From NCBI RefSeq assembly GCF_002286915.1, contig NZ_MVOG01000004.1:88052-152051 (forward strand): 64,000 bases of DNA. The letters run 5' to 3'. This DNA comes from Bifidobacterium italicum (GTDB taxonomy: Bacteria > Actinomycetota > Actinomycetes > Actinomycetales > Bifidobacteriaceae). Both the position numbers and the translations under genes were made by a program. This document shows positions 9,601 through 18,119 of this stretch, in pieces (position 1 is the first letter of the stretch; the number at the start of each line of letters is the position of its first letter). The notes under the pieces are model-generated. The model did no database searches and was not told where the DNA came from. It saw nothing but the letters and a program-made list of their open reading frames with translations.

Positions 9601-9618
9601 TGTGCTGTAGGGCCGATG

Positions 9619-10770
9619 TCATATGCGGCGCTTGAAATAGGCGAAGAGATCGCGCTCGCGCACGCACAGCGACGCGGCCACGGCCCCGGCAACCGCACCC
9701 AAAGCGGCGGCGAGCATCGGGCGCAGCGTCAGCACGACGATCTGCTGCGGCGCGGAACCCGCCCACAGATGCATGACGGCCAGCGGCAACGGCAGGCACA
9801 GCACGATGGCCGCGAACGTCCAGCTGGCCGTCTCCAGCATCATCTGGAGCACCAGAGCCGGTTTCGGCACACCGCAATGCAACGCGGAAGCCAATTCGAG
9901 ACGCCGCGTCCACACGGCGACGAAGCCCAGCGCCAATGCGACGCCACCGGCCAGCGCGGGCATCCATGCCGTTGCGCGCGATGAGAACAACGCGGAGGAG
10001 TCAAGCCCGGCTCCGAACCTCGTGTTGAGCTGGCGTACGGTGGGGCGGTTGTCCCCGTCGTCGGACACGGTGCCGACGCTGAGCAGCGCCAACGATTCGA
10101 TCGAATCGGGCACGGGCCATGTCTTGATCAGGCATTCGTCGAATACGCCGTCCCGGGGCACCGGCTGCACGACGGCATAGGTCGCATTGGAGCTGCGTCC
10201 GTCCTCGGGGGAGGGGTAGACCCCGGCGATCGTCGCCGGCGTGTCGTCGGCGAGCCTCGCCGTCTGTCCGCTTGTCAGGCCGAGCGTCTCGGCGGCCTGT
10301 CCGGACAGCCAGACACCGCTCGATTCGGAGCCGGTAAGCGCGCGTGTGTCGCGGCTGTTCGCCGAGGCCAGCGCCTGCACCGCGCCCGGCGTCGCCTCCA
10401 GCAGCGGCAGCGACGTGGAGGGAAGCACGGCGAACGATATGCGCGAATCGGCGGTCCGGATCGCACCGGCGGCATGCACTCCCGGGGCGTCGGCGAGTGA
10501 TTCGCAGGATCGCGCGTCGATGCGGCCGGGATATTCCACGACGTAGGTCGAGGCCCCCGAGGAGACGTAGTCGTCGATGCGTTCGTCGATCGAGCGCAAC
10601 TGGAGCAGCTCGGCGCCCGCGGCGGTGAACATGATGGCCATAAGCGCCGCCGCGTACAGCAGCGCATGCGTCGTGCCGGAGAGGATGTCGCGCATGGCTT
10701 CGCCGGTCACGCCGCGCAGTCGCATCTGCGCTCGTTGTGCGCGACCGTGCCCGTTTCGTGCGGCGCTCAT
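9619..10770 (-). CDS. ABC exporter permease, MacB/FtsX-like topology
   Basis: 383 aa. One N-terminal helix (about residues 30-55) is followed by some 225 extracellular residues and three C-terminal helices, ending in a basic tail. That 1+3 layout with a large outer domain is the MacB/FtsX type VII exporter plan. The ATG at 10770 overlaps the stop of the ATPase gene as ATGA, so the subunits are translationally coupled. The usual FtsX domain sequence is not strongly evident. The extracellular part contains a Cys pair that could form a disulfide. It probably exports or expels a peptide in the bacteriocin-like module to its right. Confidence 0.7.
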   Translation of the reverse strand: MSAARNGHGRAQRAQMRLRGVTGEAMRDILSGTTHALLYAAALMAIMFTAAGAELLQLRSIDERIDDYVSSGASTYVVEYPGRIDARSCESLADAPGVHAAGAIRTADSRISFAVLPSTSLPLLEATPGAVQALASANSRDTRALTGSESSGVWLSGQAAETLGLTSGQTARLADDTPATIAGVYPSPEDGRSSNATYAVVQPVPRDGVFDECLIKTWPVPDSIESLALLSVGTVSDDGDNRPTVRQLNTRFGAGLDSSALFSSRATAWMPALAGGVALALGFVAVWTRRLELASALHCGVPKPALVLQMMLETASWTFAAIVLCLPLPLAVMHLWAGSAPQQIVVLTLRPMLAAALGAVAGAVAASLCVRERDLFAYFKRRI

Positions 10771-11414
10771 TGGTAGTCCCTCAGATCGATCACGTCGGTG
10801 CATGCGTCGCGGGTATCCGGATCGTGGGTGGCGATGACGACGATGACGCCGGACCGACTCAACGCATGAAGATGGTCGTTCACTTCCCTCGCGGTGTGCC
10901 GGTCGAGCTGCGCTGTCGGCTCATCCACAAGCAGCAGCTGCGGTGAGGTGGCGACGCCGCGGGCGAGCATCAGACGTTGCGCTTCGCCTCCGGACAGGTC
11001 GCAGAACCTGCGCATGGCAAGGGATCCAAGTCCAAAAGCGGCGAGCAGCCCAAGCGCGTGGCGGTTCGCCGCCTCGCGACGCTCACCTCGTGCGATGAAC
11101 GGCAGCGCCACATGGTCAAGGGCGCTGCGGTGGGCGACGCCATGCGGGTTCTGCTGCACCCAATGCAGCTGTTCGCAATGCACGCGCTCGACGCTTCCCT
11201 CCAACGGCGCGATCCATCCGGCGATGATCGAGAGCAACGTGGACTTGCCCGAGCCGGACGGTCCGATCAATGCATAGACGTGGCCTGCGTCCAATCGCCG
11301 CGTGAGTCCGTGGAACAGCATGTCCGCACCGTCATGGCCCCTCTGGTTCGCATGGAAGGCGTGACCCACATCATGCAGCAGGACCATTGCATCCGTCTTG
11401 TCCGCCGCGTTCAT
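10767..11414 (-). CDS. ABC transporter ATP-binding protein (lactococcin 972/MacB-type)
   Basis: 215 aa with Walker A GPSGSGKST, signature LSGGEAQ, Walker B LLLVDEPTAQLD and the switch histidine in VVIATHD. Size and motifs fit the LolD/MacB group, which includes the ATPases beside lactococcin 972-type peptides. The start is chosen at 11414 because it forms an ATGA overlap with the upstream adaptor gene; a TTG six bases earlier is less likely. With ATGA overlaps on both sides, adaptor, ATPase and permease form one co-translated unit. Confidence 0.9.
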   Translation of the reverse strand: MNAADKTDAMVLLHDVGHAFHANQRGHDGADMLFHGLTRRLDAGHVYALIGPSGSGKSTLLSIIAGWIAPLEGSVERVHCEQLHWVQQNPHGVAHRSALDHVALPFIARGERREAANRHALGLLAAFGLGSLAMRRFCDLSGGEAQRLMLARGVATSPQLLLVDEPTAQLDRHTAREVNDHLHALSRSGVIVVIATHDPDTRDACTDVIDLRDYQ

Positions 11415-12565
11415 CGGCAACTCACCGTCTTGTCGGCGGGTACGTCAACATGCTCCAATGTGCCCGATTGCGGGGAGACCATCGATCTTCCCAACTGTGA
11501 GGCCACGATCGTCACCTGCTGCGGCTCGCCGTCGACGGTCACGCAGCCTTTCCCGCTGCTTACATCGGTCAGTGCCGACGGAGGGATGATCGATACTGCG
11601 CGCGGTTCCGCCAGCGACCACTGATAGATGACGTCGACGGGCGAGCCGTCTGCGACGGCGGATTGCTGTGATGATGCGCCCGAGGACGACGATGCCGAAA
11701 CGCCCGATCCGCTGCCGGAGAGCATCGACTGGTATTCGTGGCTGGCCGCGATTGCGTTGAGGAAAGCCGGATCGTTCATCTGTGTGACATCGTCGTCTAT
11801 TTCGAAGGTTTTGTCGGCTACCGTCACCGTGCGTTTACCCGCGGCCGGCTGCCCGTCCGCATTTTCGGAAGTGCGGATGATGATGGCGTTGGTGATGATC
11901 GGCGCAGTCTGCGCGATGCCGTCTCCTGCATGGACCTGCGTACCGACTCGCACCGAGCATTGACGGATCGTCATCGCCTTGGCGGGTTGCCACAGAATCT
12001 GAGCCGGATCGAGGTTCCATCCGTTGTCCGCCGTGATGAGGGGAGCTCCGGTCTTCTCGGCGAGCGCGTTGAACGCGGCGATGGAGTCGGAGGAGAACGT
12101 ATCCGTATCGGGGGCCGCATATCCAAGGTCACGCAGCGCGTCATGCAACGAGCGCACATCGTTCCCCTGTGTGCCGATGGCGAGCGGCCGATACAACGGG
12201 ATGCTGGTATGCAGCGACAGCACGGCATGATCGTTGATGGAGAACATCGACGTTCCCGATTGCAATGCGGCGCCGGCGGTGCAGGTGGAGGATGTGAGCG
12301 TCCCGTCCTGCGGCATCTGCAATGTCGAGGCGTCGCTTTGGGCGAGACGGAAGGTCACGGCGCGCCGATCGTCGAAGACGCCGTCCTCGACGGTCATCGT
12401 GCCGGCTGTCGTCTTCGAATCAAGGTCCGAGGGAGGGACGGGCCGTATCAGGAGCAATGCAAGCCCCATGCCGATGGCGAGCATGACCGCGCAAAGCAAC
12501 ACGATGACTGACATGCTGATACGCGGTGTGTGGCGCATGATCCTTGGGCGCGTGTGATTGCTCAT
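11411..12565 (-). CDS. Membrane-anchored adaptor with peptidoglycan-binding-like domain (exporter accessory protein)
   Basis: 384 aa. One signal-anchor helix (about residues 18-40) precedes an extracytoplasmic region. It contains a short peptidoglycan-binding-like segment (PLAIGTQGNDVRSLHDALRD, then Phe-rich helix) near residues 125-175. A Ser/Gly-rich linker follows around residue 290, and a beta-rich C-terminus resembles HlyD/MacA adaptors. Such proteins often stand next to MacB-like ATPase and permease genes in actinobacteria. It is coupled to the ATPase by an ATGA overlap. Its role is probably to extend the exporter into the cell wall. Confidence 0.7.
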   Translation of the reverse strand: MSNHTRPRIMRHTPRISMSVIVLLCAVMLAIGMGLALLLIRPVPPSDLDSKTTAGTMTVEDGVFDDRRAVTFRLAQSDASTLQMPQDGTLTSSTCTAGAALQSGTSMFSINDHAVLSLHTSIPLYRPLAIGTQGNDVRSLHDALRDLGYAAPDTDTFSSDSIAAFNALAEKTGAPLITADNGWNLDPAQILWQPAKAMTIRQCSVRVGTQVHAGDGIAQTAPIITNAIIIRTSENADGQPAAGKRTVTVADKTFEIDDDVTQMNDPAFLNAIAASHEYQSMLSGSGSGVSASSSSGASSQQSAVADGSPVDVIYQWSLAEPRAVSIIPPSALTDVSSGKGCVTVDGEPQQVTIVASQLGRSMVSPQSGTLEHVDVPADKTVSCR

Positions 12566-12601
12566 GGGGGTGGCTTCTCTCGTGACGTTGCGGATTCGGC
12601 C

Positions 12602-13228
12602 TTATGCGTTGGGGTTGGCGTTGCAGGCCCAGTAGGCTGGTGATTTCTCGGCGTCGTAGTCGGAACGTTGCTCGTTGAAGTACTTGCCGAAATACTCGTC
12701 GTCGAGGTCGGGGTCGGTGACGATGCGCTTGTAGTCTTCCGCCGTCATCGTTTCGTCGGCGATCCCGTGGCGCTTGAGACAGTCGACAAGCGGCGTGACA
12801 GTGTCTTCGCCAGAGGCATAGCCCTCGACGCTATGAAGGATTTCGATGTATGGCAAGGCGGTTCGTGTTTCACATTGTTTGGCGTCCTTGAGCGCCTGCT
12901 CGCCGCTTACGCCTACGGGGGCATGTTCGCTGCGAGCACCGGCATTCCCCTCAAATTCGACTTCGTATCCTTTTTCTTCAAGACAGTTTGAATACATTTC
13001 TCTGACTTGATCGAATTCGGCATCGGTAATATGTTCATCGATGAGTATCTTTCGTACGACATCGGATTGTGTCATATCGTATGCTTTTTGAAAAGTGACG
13101 GAGTTTGCCCCTGAGAATGTAACACTATCCTTGTTGAAATCTACATCTGTGGACTTGGAGTTTTGTCCACAACCTCCAAAAGCAAGAACTATGATAAAGG
13201 AAGTAAATATATAAATTGTTTTTTTCAT
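12602..13228 (-). CDS. Small secreted lipoprotein, paralogue 1
   Basis: 208 aa with a lipoprotein signal peptide ending in LAFGGC, so the Cys should be lipidated and the protein tethered outside the membrane. No known domain is recognised. It is paralogous along its whole length to the lipoprotein at 14734-15360, with conserved blocks such as KILIDEHITDAEFDQ and DPDLDDEYFGKYFNEQRSD; the last ~40 residues are nearly identical. The 5' half is clearly more AT-rich than the 3' third. Two lipoproteins around a bacteriocin-like peptide gene suggest immunity or signalling, but this is only inference. Confidence 0.75.
   Translation of the reverse strand: MKKTIYIFTSFIIVLAFGGCGQNSKSTDVDFNKDSVTFSGANSVTFQKAYDMTQSDVVRKILIDEHITDAEFDQVREMYSNCLEEKGYEVEFEGNAGARSEHAPVGVSGEQALKDAKQCETRTALPYIEILHSVEGYASGEDTVTPLVDCLKRHGIADETMTAEDYKRIVTDPDLDDEYFGKYFNEQRSDYDAEKSPAYWACNANPNA
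12609..12736. repeat. 128-bp direct repeat, copy 1 (lipoprotein gene 3' end)
   Basis: Matches 14741-14868 in the same orientation with four mismatches in 128 bp, far closer than the rest of the two lipoprotein genes. See copy 2. Confidence 0.9.
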
Positions 13229-13265
13229 GATGGGTATCCCTGTGGTATGGCTAAGTGAGGATAAT

Positions 13266-13291
13266 GAGGGCGAGATAAGTATCTCGCCCTC
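13266..13291 (-). terminator. Terminator hairpin after the bacteriocin-like gene
   Basis: An 11-12 bp inverted repeat (GAGGGCGAGATA and its complement) with a tight 2-4 nt loop lies about 26 bp past the stop of the lactococcin 972-like gene, separating it from lipoprotein 1. Confidence 0.7.
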
Positions 13292-13317
13292 TGATTCATG
13301 CTGATGGGGAAAGCTTC

Positions 13318-13605
13318 TTACTTGAAGAAATCAGCTCCAAAATCCAGCACGGGCAATCCTCTAGAATACGCAGAGGACTTATGATAGGTGGCCGCAGTCT
13401 CTCCCCTGAAGGTCTGGACAGAGCCGTCCGGATACTGGGCTTGGTGGTAATGACGAGAATAATAAGGGACGAAGGTGGCCATGGAATAATCCAGATAGAC
13501 CACGCCTTTTCCGTACACTTCATACGCTTGCGCGATGCCGGTGAATCCGAATAACGATCCCAGTACCGCAGTGGCAGCCAGCAGCTTGCGTGTCTTTGAC
13601 TTCAT
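13318..13605 (-). CDS. Lactococcin 972-like secreted bacteriocin candidate
   Basis: 95 aa from ATG 13605, preceded by AAAGGAGAGG. The N-terminus is a Sec signal peptide (KSKTRKLL, hydrophobic core, predicted cleavage after GIAQA). The mature ~67 residues are rich in Tyr, His, Ser and Gly and contain no Cys. The pattern (YGKGV, YYSRHYH, then SSAYS and a C-terminal aromatic stretch) resembles the lactococcin 972 family, secreted bacteriocins that target lipid II. The resemblance is in layout more than strict identity. The neighbouring ATPase, permease and adaptor support it. The usual 7-helix immunity protein of that family is not present. Confidence 0.6.
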   Translation of the reverse strand: MKSKTRKLLAATAVLGSLFGFTGIAQAYEVYGKGVVYLDYSMATFVPYYSRHYHQAQYPDGSVQTFRGETAATYHKSSAYSRGLPVLDFGADFFK

Positions 13606-13779
13606 CGTCAATCCTCTCCTTTCTTTGATAATCGAGGAACACATCGTTATGTTCCTTATCTTCTAGTATTGCATGTCTATGATTTGTTTGTTGGTGTTTG
13701 TAGCAGTTCTATGACATCGCGTGCGGTGAAGACTGATATGCTATACCCGCGAAAATGCGAATTGAAATGCATGCTGTCA

Positions 13780-14442
13780 TCATATGTATTTATGTTTATT
13801 ATCTTCTTGAAATCTATATATAGCTGCTGTAATTGTATCTACTTGCAGTTTTTCCATCGCTCGATGTGCAAAGGTATAGACGGTGCTTAGTGAAACACCA
13901 AGCTGATTCGCGATTTGTTGGGTCGTGTTGTGTCGGGAATAGAGGTGCAGAACCTGTGCTTCCCGTACGCTGAGCGGTTTCTGCTGTATGGTTGTGGTGC
14001 CTGCAAGGTCCGCATGTGCCTCCGTTGTATTCTTGAAACGCGCGGGGTCGATGCTTTTCCCGACGGCTAGGAGGGATAGGGCGGATGGGAGCCGTTTAGC
14101 GAGATGCCTCTTCGCTATGATGCCTTGTGCGCCGGCCTGCGCCAACACTTCGATATATGACTCACACATCCCAGATGACATGCCGAGAATGCTTATAGAG
14201 TCTGTTTCGGACCGTATCTGACGGCAGATCTCCGGAGCGCTCGCGATGTCGAATGACATATCGAGAAGAAGCGCTTGAGGTTGTTGTGCATTTCGCCCAT
14301 TGAGGCAACGCTGCAATGCTTCATCGGACGACGATGTTTGCCAGAGAAGCGTACACAGATGAGGTCGGCCGCCTAGCCATGATCCGAGCGACTTAAGACA
14401 CCAGATATCATCATCCATAATGGCGATGGTTGTCTTCCTCAT
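13780..14442 (-). CDS. NarL/LuxR-type response regulator (orphan)
   Basis: 220 aa from ATG 14442, with GGGAGGG upstream. The receiver domain has the acidic pocket IMDDD near residue 10, the phospho-acceptor Asp in LLLDMSF and the conserved Lys in IIAKRH. The C-terminal HTH of the LuxR type includes LSVREAQVLHLYSRH and TTQQIANQLGVSLSTVY. No histidine kinase gene is in the window. The base composition of the 3' part and its downstream flank is AT-richer than the surroundings. It sits between the bacteriocin-like gene and lipoprotein 2, and shares a 33-bp upstream element with the latter, so it probably controls this module, possibly itself included. Confidence 0.9.
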   Translation of the reverse strand: MRKTTIAIMDDDIWCLKSLGSWLGGRPHLCTLLWQTSSSDEALQRCLNGRNAQQPQALLLDMSFDIASAPEICRQIRSETDSISILGMSSGMCESYIEVLAQAGAQGIIAKRHLAKRLPSALSLLAVGKSIDPARFKNTTEAHADLAGTTTIQQKPLSVREAQVLHLYSRHNTTQQIANQLGVSLSTVYTFAHRAMEKLQVDTITAAIYRFQEDNKHKYI

Positions 14443-14503
14443 GCTGTCCCTCCCCATGTTGTTTTCGTCTTTGAAACCTGAAGTCATTGTAGGAGAACGC
14501 CAA

Positions 14504-14536
14504 ATGTTCTGTCCATTGGTCTACCCATTTCGGGTA
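14504..14536 (-). promoter_or_regulatory. Shared 33-bp upstream element, copy 1 (before the response regulator)
   Basis: Begins ATGTTCTGTCCAT and ends CATTTCGGGTA on the + strand. It lies 62-94 bp before the response regulator start and matches 29 of 33 bases with the copy at 15418-15450. A candidate operator of the module. Confidence 0.6.
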
Positions 14537-14733
14537 GGTGATTAGATATGTTGCCATTCTGCGCTCTCTGCCCCTTCATCGAACTGCTCAACACCGTGCA
14601 ATACGTTTAATGAAGAACACAACCACAATGAAGCGTTGCAACGATTACTACTACCCTCTAGATTGCGCGCCGAACTCGTGGCGCAGCGCCATGAGCGCCA
14701 GCCGGTGGCCGCAGCCGTTGAGGAGTATGGCAA

Positions 14734-15360
14734 TCAGGAGTTGGGGTTGGCGTTGCAGGCCCAGTAGGCTGGTGATTTCTCGGCGTCGTAGTCGGAGCGT
14801 TGTTCATTGAAGTACTTGCCGAAGTACTCGTCGTCGAGGTCGGGGTCGGTGACGATGCGCTTGTAGTCGTCGGCGGTCATTGCCTGATCGGCGATATCAT
14901 GACGCTTGAGGCAGGCGACAAGCGCATCCACGGAATCGGAGTCGGGATCTTGCCCATCGAGCTGATGCAGCTGCTCCACATAAGGCAACGCAGTGTCTGC
15001 GACACACTCTTGTATGTATTCATCTATTTGATCGACGCTGACTCCGGGAGGAAAACGTTCGCTTCTTCTGCCGTCCGTTCCCTCGTATTCCACGGTGGCG
15101 CCCTTTTCCCCGAGGCAGTCGGCATACAGTTGTCTTATCTGGTCGAATTCGGCATCAGTGATATGCTCGTCAATCAATATCTTCCGGACAACATCTGACT
15201 TCGTGGAATTGTATGCCTTTTCATAGGTGATGGAGTTAGCTCCTGTGAACGTGACATCGTTCTTGTCGAAATCGACCGGTTGTGCGGATTGTGACTGCCC
15301 GCACCCTGCCAGCATGGCCACGATGCACAATGCCGATAGTGAGGTGAATGTCTTTCTCAT
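14734..15360 (-). CDS. Small secreted lipoprotein, paralogue 2
   Basis: 208 aa from ATG 15360, chosen because GGGGGA lies just upstream; an in-frame ATG 21 bp earlier has no ribosome site. The signal peptide ends in the lipobox LAGC. The rest follows paralogue 1 at 12602-13228: PVDFDKNDVTFTGANS against DVDFNKDSVTFSGANS, the shared ILIDEHITDAEFDQ block and an almost identical C-terminus. No catalytic motif is seen. Two conserved Cys in the middle (DCLGEKG, VACLKRH) and one near the end (WACNAN) may form disulfides. Function unknown. Confidence 0.8.
   Translation of the reverse strand: MRKTFTSLSALCIVAMLAGCGQSQSAQPVDFDKNDVTFTGANSITYEKAYNSTKSDVVRKILIDEHITDAEFDQIRQLYADCLGEKGATVEYEGTDGRRSERFPPGVSVDQIDEYIQECVADTALPYVEQLHQLDGQDPDSDSVDALVACLKRHDIADQAMTADDYKRIVTDPDLDDEYFGKYFNEQRSDYDAEKSPAYWACNANPNS
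14741..14868. repeat. 128-bp direct repeat, copy 2 (lipoprotein gene 3' end)
   Basis: Partner of 12609-12736 at an offset of 2132 bp. Identity falls sharply beyond both ends. This fits recent recombination or gene conversion between the two lipoprotein genes. Confidence 0.9.
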
Positions 15361-15417
15361 CGCCGTCCCCCGTTTCTTCATCGTTGAAGCTTTGGGGTCA
15401 TCATAAATGAAGCGTTG

Positions 15418-15450
15418 ATGTTCTGTCCATCACTCTACGCATTTCGGGTA
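15418..15450 (-). promoter_or_regulatory. Shared 33-bp upstream element, copy 2 (before lipoprotein 2)
   Basis: Lies 58-90 bp before the lipoprotein 2 start, almost the same distance as copy 1 has to the response regulator start. Differences to copy 1 cluster in the middle, leaving conserved outer halves. Confidence 0.6.
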
Positions 15451-15559
15451 TGGGCCTGTATTGTGAAGCCATTGAGATATGCGGTTGAATGACATGGACG
15501 CCGAGATCATGTCGGATGACGGGACTGAGCATGACATGCGCATCCGGCCCGAACGGATA

Positions 15560-15588
15560 GCGGGGCGGCATCATCGATGCCGCCCCGC
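15560..15588 (-). terminator. Hairpin after purD
   Basis: A perfect 13-bp stem (15560-15572 and 15576-15588) with a 3-nt loop, 25 bp beyond the purD stop. No T-run follows, so it is terminator-like only. Confidence 0.6.
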
Positions 15589-15613
15589 GCTATGGGGATG
15601 AGGTCAGGTGCCG

Positions 15614-16879
15614 TCAGCCCTTGAGCGCCTTCGCGCCGATGTCGTGACGGTAGAACATGCCGGTCGTGTCGGCGGCGTCGAGGATCGCGTAGACCTTGCG
15701 CTGCGCCTCGGCGAGCGTCGGCGCCGAGGACTCGACGAGCAGCACGCGGCCGGAGTTCGCGACGAGGCCGTCGCCGTCGCGCGCGACGCCCGCGTAGTAG
15801 ACGTGCGAGTCGTCGTCGACGTGCAGCTCGGGGATGCGCGCGCCCTTGACGACGTCGTTCGGATAGCCGTCGGAGGCGAGCACGACGCCGAGCGTCGCGT
15901 TGTCCTCGTCCCATGTGAACTCGGGCGTCTCGCCGTTGAGGATCGCGTCGATCGCGGCGCCGAGGTCGCTCGTGAGCTTCGGCAGCACGACCTCGGTCTC
16001 CGGGTCGCCGAAGCGCGCGTTGAACTCGATGACCTTCGGGCCGTCGGCGGTCGCGATGAGGCCGGCGTAGAGGATGCCGGTGAACGGCGTGCCGTCCTGC
16101 GCCATCGCCTCGACGGTCGGCTTGACGATCGTCGAGATCGCCTCGTCGACGACGTCCTGGCCGATCTGCGGGACCGGGCTGTAGGCGCCCATGCCGCCGG
16201 TGTTCGGACCCTGATCGTCGTCGTAGGCGCGCTTGTGGTCCTGGCTGATCGGCATCGGCCAGAAGTCGGTGCCGTTGACGAAGCTCATCAGCGAGAACTC
16301 CTGACCCTCGAGGAAGTCCTCGATGACGACCTTCGCGCCGGCGGAGCCGAAACGATGGTCGACGAAGATGTCGTTGAGCGCGGCGACGGCCGTCTCCTCG
16401 TCCATCGCGACGGTCACGCCCTTGCCGGCGGCCAGGCCGTCCGCCTTGATGACGATCGGCGCGCCGTGCCCGTGCACGTACTCGACGGCCGGGGCGAGCT
16501 CGTCGAAGGTCCTGTAGGCGGCCGTCGGAATGCCGTAGCGTTCCATGAGCTGCTTGGCGAAGTCCTTCGAGCCCTCGATCTGCGCGGCGGCCTTGCGCGG
16601 GCCGAAGGCCTTGATGCCGGCCTCGGCGAAAGCGTCGACGATGCCGTCGATGAGCGGGACCTCGGGGCCGACGAAGACCCAGTCGTAGCCGTTGTTGCGC
16701 ACGAAGTCGATGAGCGCGGCCTGATTCGAAGGCGCGAGCTGCAACGTGCGGATGCCGTCCTCGAGCTCCATGCCCGGGTTGCCGGGGGCGACGGTGACCT
16801 CTTCGACGCTGCCGCCACGCAGCAGCGCGTCGGCGATCGCGTGCTCGCGCGCGCCGGAACCGATGACCAAAACCTTCAT
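15614..16879 (-). CDS. purD: Phosphoribosylamine-glycine ligase
   Basis: 421 aa, full length for PurD. It opens with MKVLVIGSGAREHAI, followed by the ATP-grasp domain with GSKDFAK, VIKADGLAAGKGV and the metal-binding EFNARFGDPE. It ligates glycine to 5-phosphoribosylamine to give GAR, the second step of purine synthesis. The ATG at 16879 has AAGAAGAG upstream. It is the last of purF-purM-purD, all on this strand. A hairpin at 16957-16987 after purM may separate it from the first two. Confidence 0.97.
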   Translation of the reverse strand: MKVLVIGSGAREHAIADALLRGGSVEEVTVAPGNPGMELEDGIRTLQLAPSNQAALIDFVRNNGYDWVFVGPEVPLIDGIVDAFAEAGIKAFGPRKAAAQIEGSKDFAKQLMERYGIPTAAYRTFDELAPAVEYVHGHGAPIVIKADGLAAGKGVTVAMDEETAVAALNDIFVDHRFGSAGAKVVIEDFLEGQEFSLMSFVNGTDFWPMPISQDHKRAYDDDQGPNTGGMGAYSPVPQIGQDVVDEAISTIVKPTVEAMAQDGTPFTGILYAGLIATADGPKVIEFNARFGDPETEVVLPKLTSDLGAAIDAILNGETPEFTWDEDNATLGVVLASDGYPNDVVKGARIPELHVDDDSHVYYAGVARDGDGLVANSGRVLLVESSAPTLAEAQRKVYAILDAADTTGMFYRHDIGAKALKG

Positions 16880-16956
16880 GTCTCTTCTTTCTTCGGGGGA
16901 GTGGTTGGGAAAAATCGTTGGAAACGACGTGAGGAAAAACGTCGGGAGACAACGTG

Positions 16957-16987
16957 GAAGGCCGCACGCGTGACGCGCGCGGCCTTC
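16957..16987 (-). terminator. Hairpin between purM and purD
   Basis: A 14-bp stem with one mismatch (16957-16970 and 16974-16987) and a 3-nt loop, 8 bp after the purM stop. It could end or attenuate the purFM transcript before purD. Confidence 0.6.
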
Positions 16988-16994
16988 GGAGGGC

Positions 16995-18029
16995 TCAGAC
17001 GAGCTCCACGTCCCGGTCGGACCTCTCGACGACGGAGCCGATGCGGTACGCCGCCTCGTTGGCGTGGTCGAGCAGGTTCATGACCTCGTCGACGCGGTCG
17101 GCGGGCACGGCGACGACCATGCCGATGCCCATGTTGAAGATGTTGTACATCTCCATATGGTCGACGTCGCCGGCCTTCTCGATGACGTCGAAGATCGGCG
17201 GCACCGGCCACGCGTCCAGGTCGATGCGCGCGGCGAGGCCGTCGGGCAGCATACGCGGCACGTTCTCGATGAAGCCGCCGCCGGTGATGTGGGCGACGCC
17301 GTGCACGAGGCCGGCCTCGAACAGCGGCATCAGCGCGTTCACGTAGATCTTCGTCGGCGTGAGCAGCACGTCGCCGAGCTCGCGGTCGCCCAGTTCGGGC
17401 AGACATGTGTGCACCGTGTAGCCGGCCTGCTCGAAGAGCGCCTTGCGCACGAGCGAGAAGCCGTTCGAATGCACGCCGGTGGACGGCAGCCCGATGAGGA
17501 CGTCGCCGGAGCGGATCGCGGAGCCGTCGACGATCTTCGAGCGTTCGACGCAACCGACCGTGAAGCCGGCCAGATCGTACTCGTCGGCGTCGTACATGCC
17601 CGGCATCTCGGCGGTCTCGCCGCCGATGAGCGCGGCGCCGGCCTGCACGCAGCCGTCGGCGACGCCGGAGACGACCTGTTCGAGCACGGCCGGATCGTTC
17701 TTGCCGCAGGCGATGTAGTCGAGGAAGAACAGCGGCTGCGCGCCCTGGGCGACGACGTCGTTGACGCACATCGCGACGCAGTCGACGCCGATCGTGTCGT
17801 GCTTGTCCATGAGCTTGGCGATGACGAGCTTCGTGCCGACGCCGTCGGTGCCGGAGATGAGCACCGGCTCCTTGTAGTCGAGCGAGGCGAGGTCGAAGAG
17901 GCCTCCGAAGCCGCCGATGCCGCTGACGACGCCCGGGCGGTCCGTGCGTGCGACGTGCGATTTGATGCGCTTGACCACTTCGTAGCCGGCTTCGACGCTC
18001 ACACCCGCGTCTTCATATGCTTGTGGCAT
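16995..18029 (-). CDS. purM: Phosphoribosylformylglycinamidine cyclo-ligase (AIR synthetase)
   Basis: 344 aa, usual length. The characteristic motifs are [33 protein letters not shown] and the C-terminal [10 protein letters not shown]. It makes aminoimidazole ribonucleotide from FGAM with ATP, supplied by PurL encoded at 34566-38297. The ATG has AGGAAGGT upstream. It follows purF after a 90-bp gap and is probably co-transcribed with it. Confidence 0.97.
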   Translation of the reverse strand: MPQAYEDAGVSVEAGYEVVKRIKSHVARTDRPGVVSGIGGFGGLFDLASLDYKEPVLISGTDGVGTKLVIAKLMDKHDTIGVDCVAMCVNDVVAQGAQPLFFLDYIACGKNDPAVLEQVVSGVADGCVQAGAALIGGETAEMPGMYDADEYDLAGFTVGCVERSKIVDGSAIRSGDVLIGLPSTGVHSNGFSLVRKALFEQAGYTVHTCLPELGDRELGDVLLTPTKIYVNALMPLFEAGLVHGVAHITGGGFIENVPRMLPDGLAARIDLDAWPVPPIFDVIEKAGDVDHMEMYNIFNMGIGMVVAVPADRVDEVMNLLDHANEAAYRIGSVVERSDRDVELV

Positions 18030-18119
18030 GGTGACCTTCCTGTCCGCCGCGTAGATCGGCGGGTCGTTTCATTGGTGTTCGGATGGTTGGTGGGGCGGTC
18101 CGCGGACGCAAGGGGCGCC

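Noticed and set aside
13669..13890. Plus-strand ORF of 73 codons at the AT-rich end of the response regulator
   Set aside because: It overlaps the well-supported helix-turn-helix coding end on the other strand, with no ribosome site.
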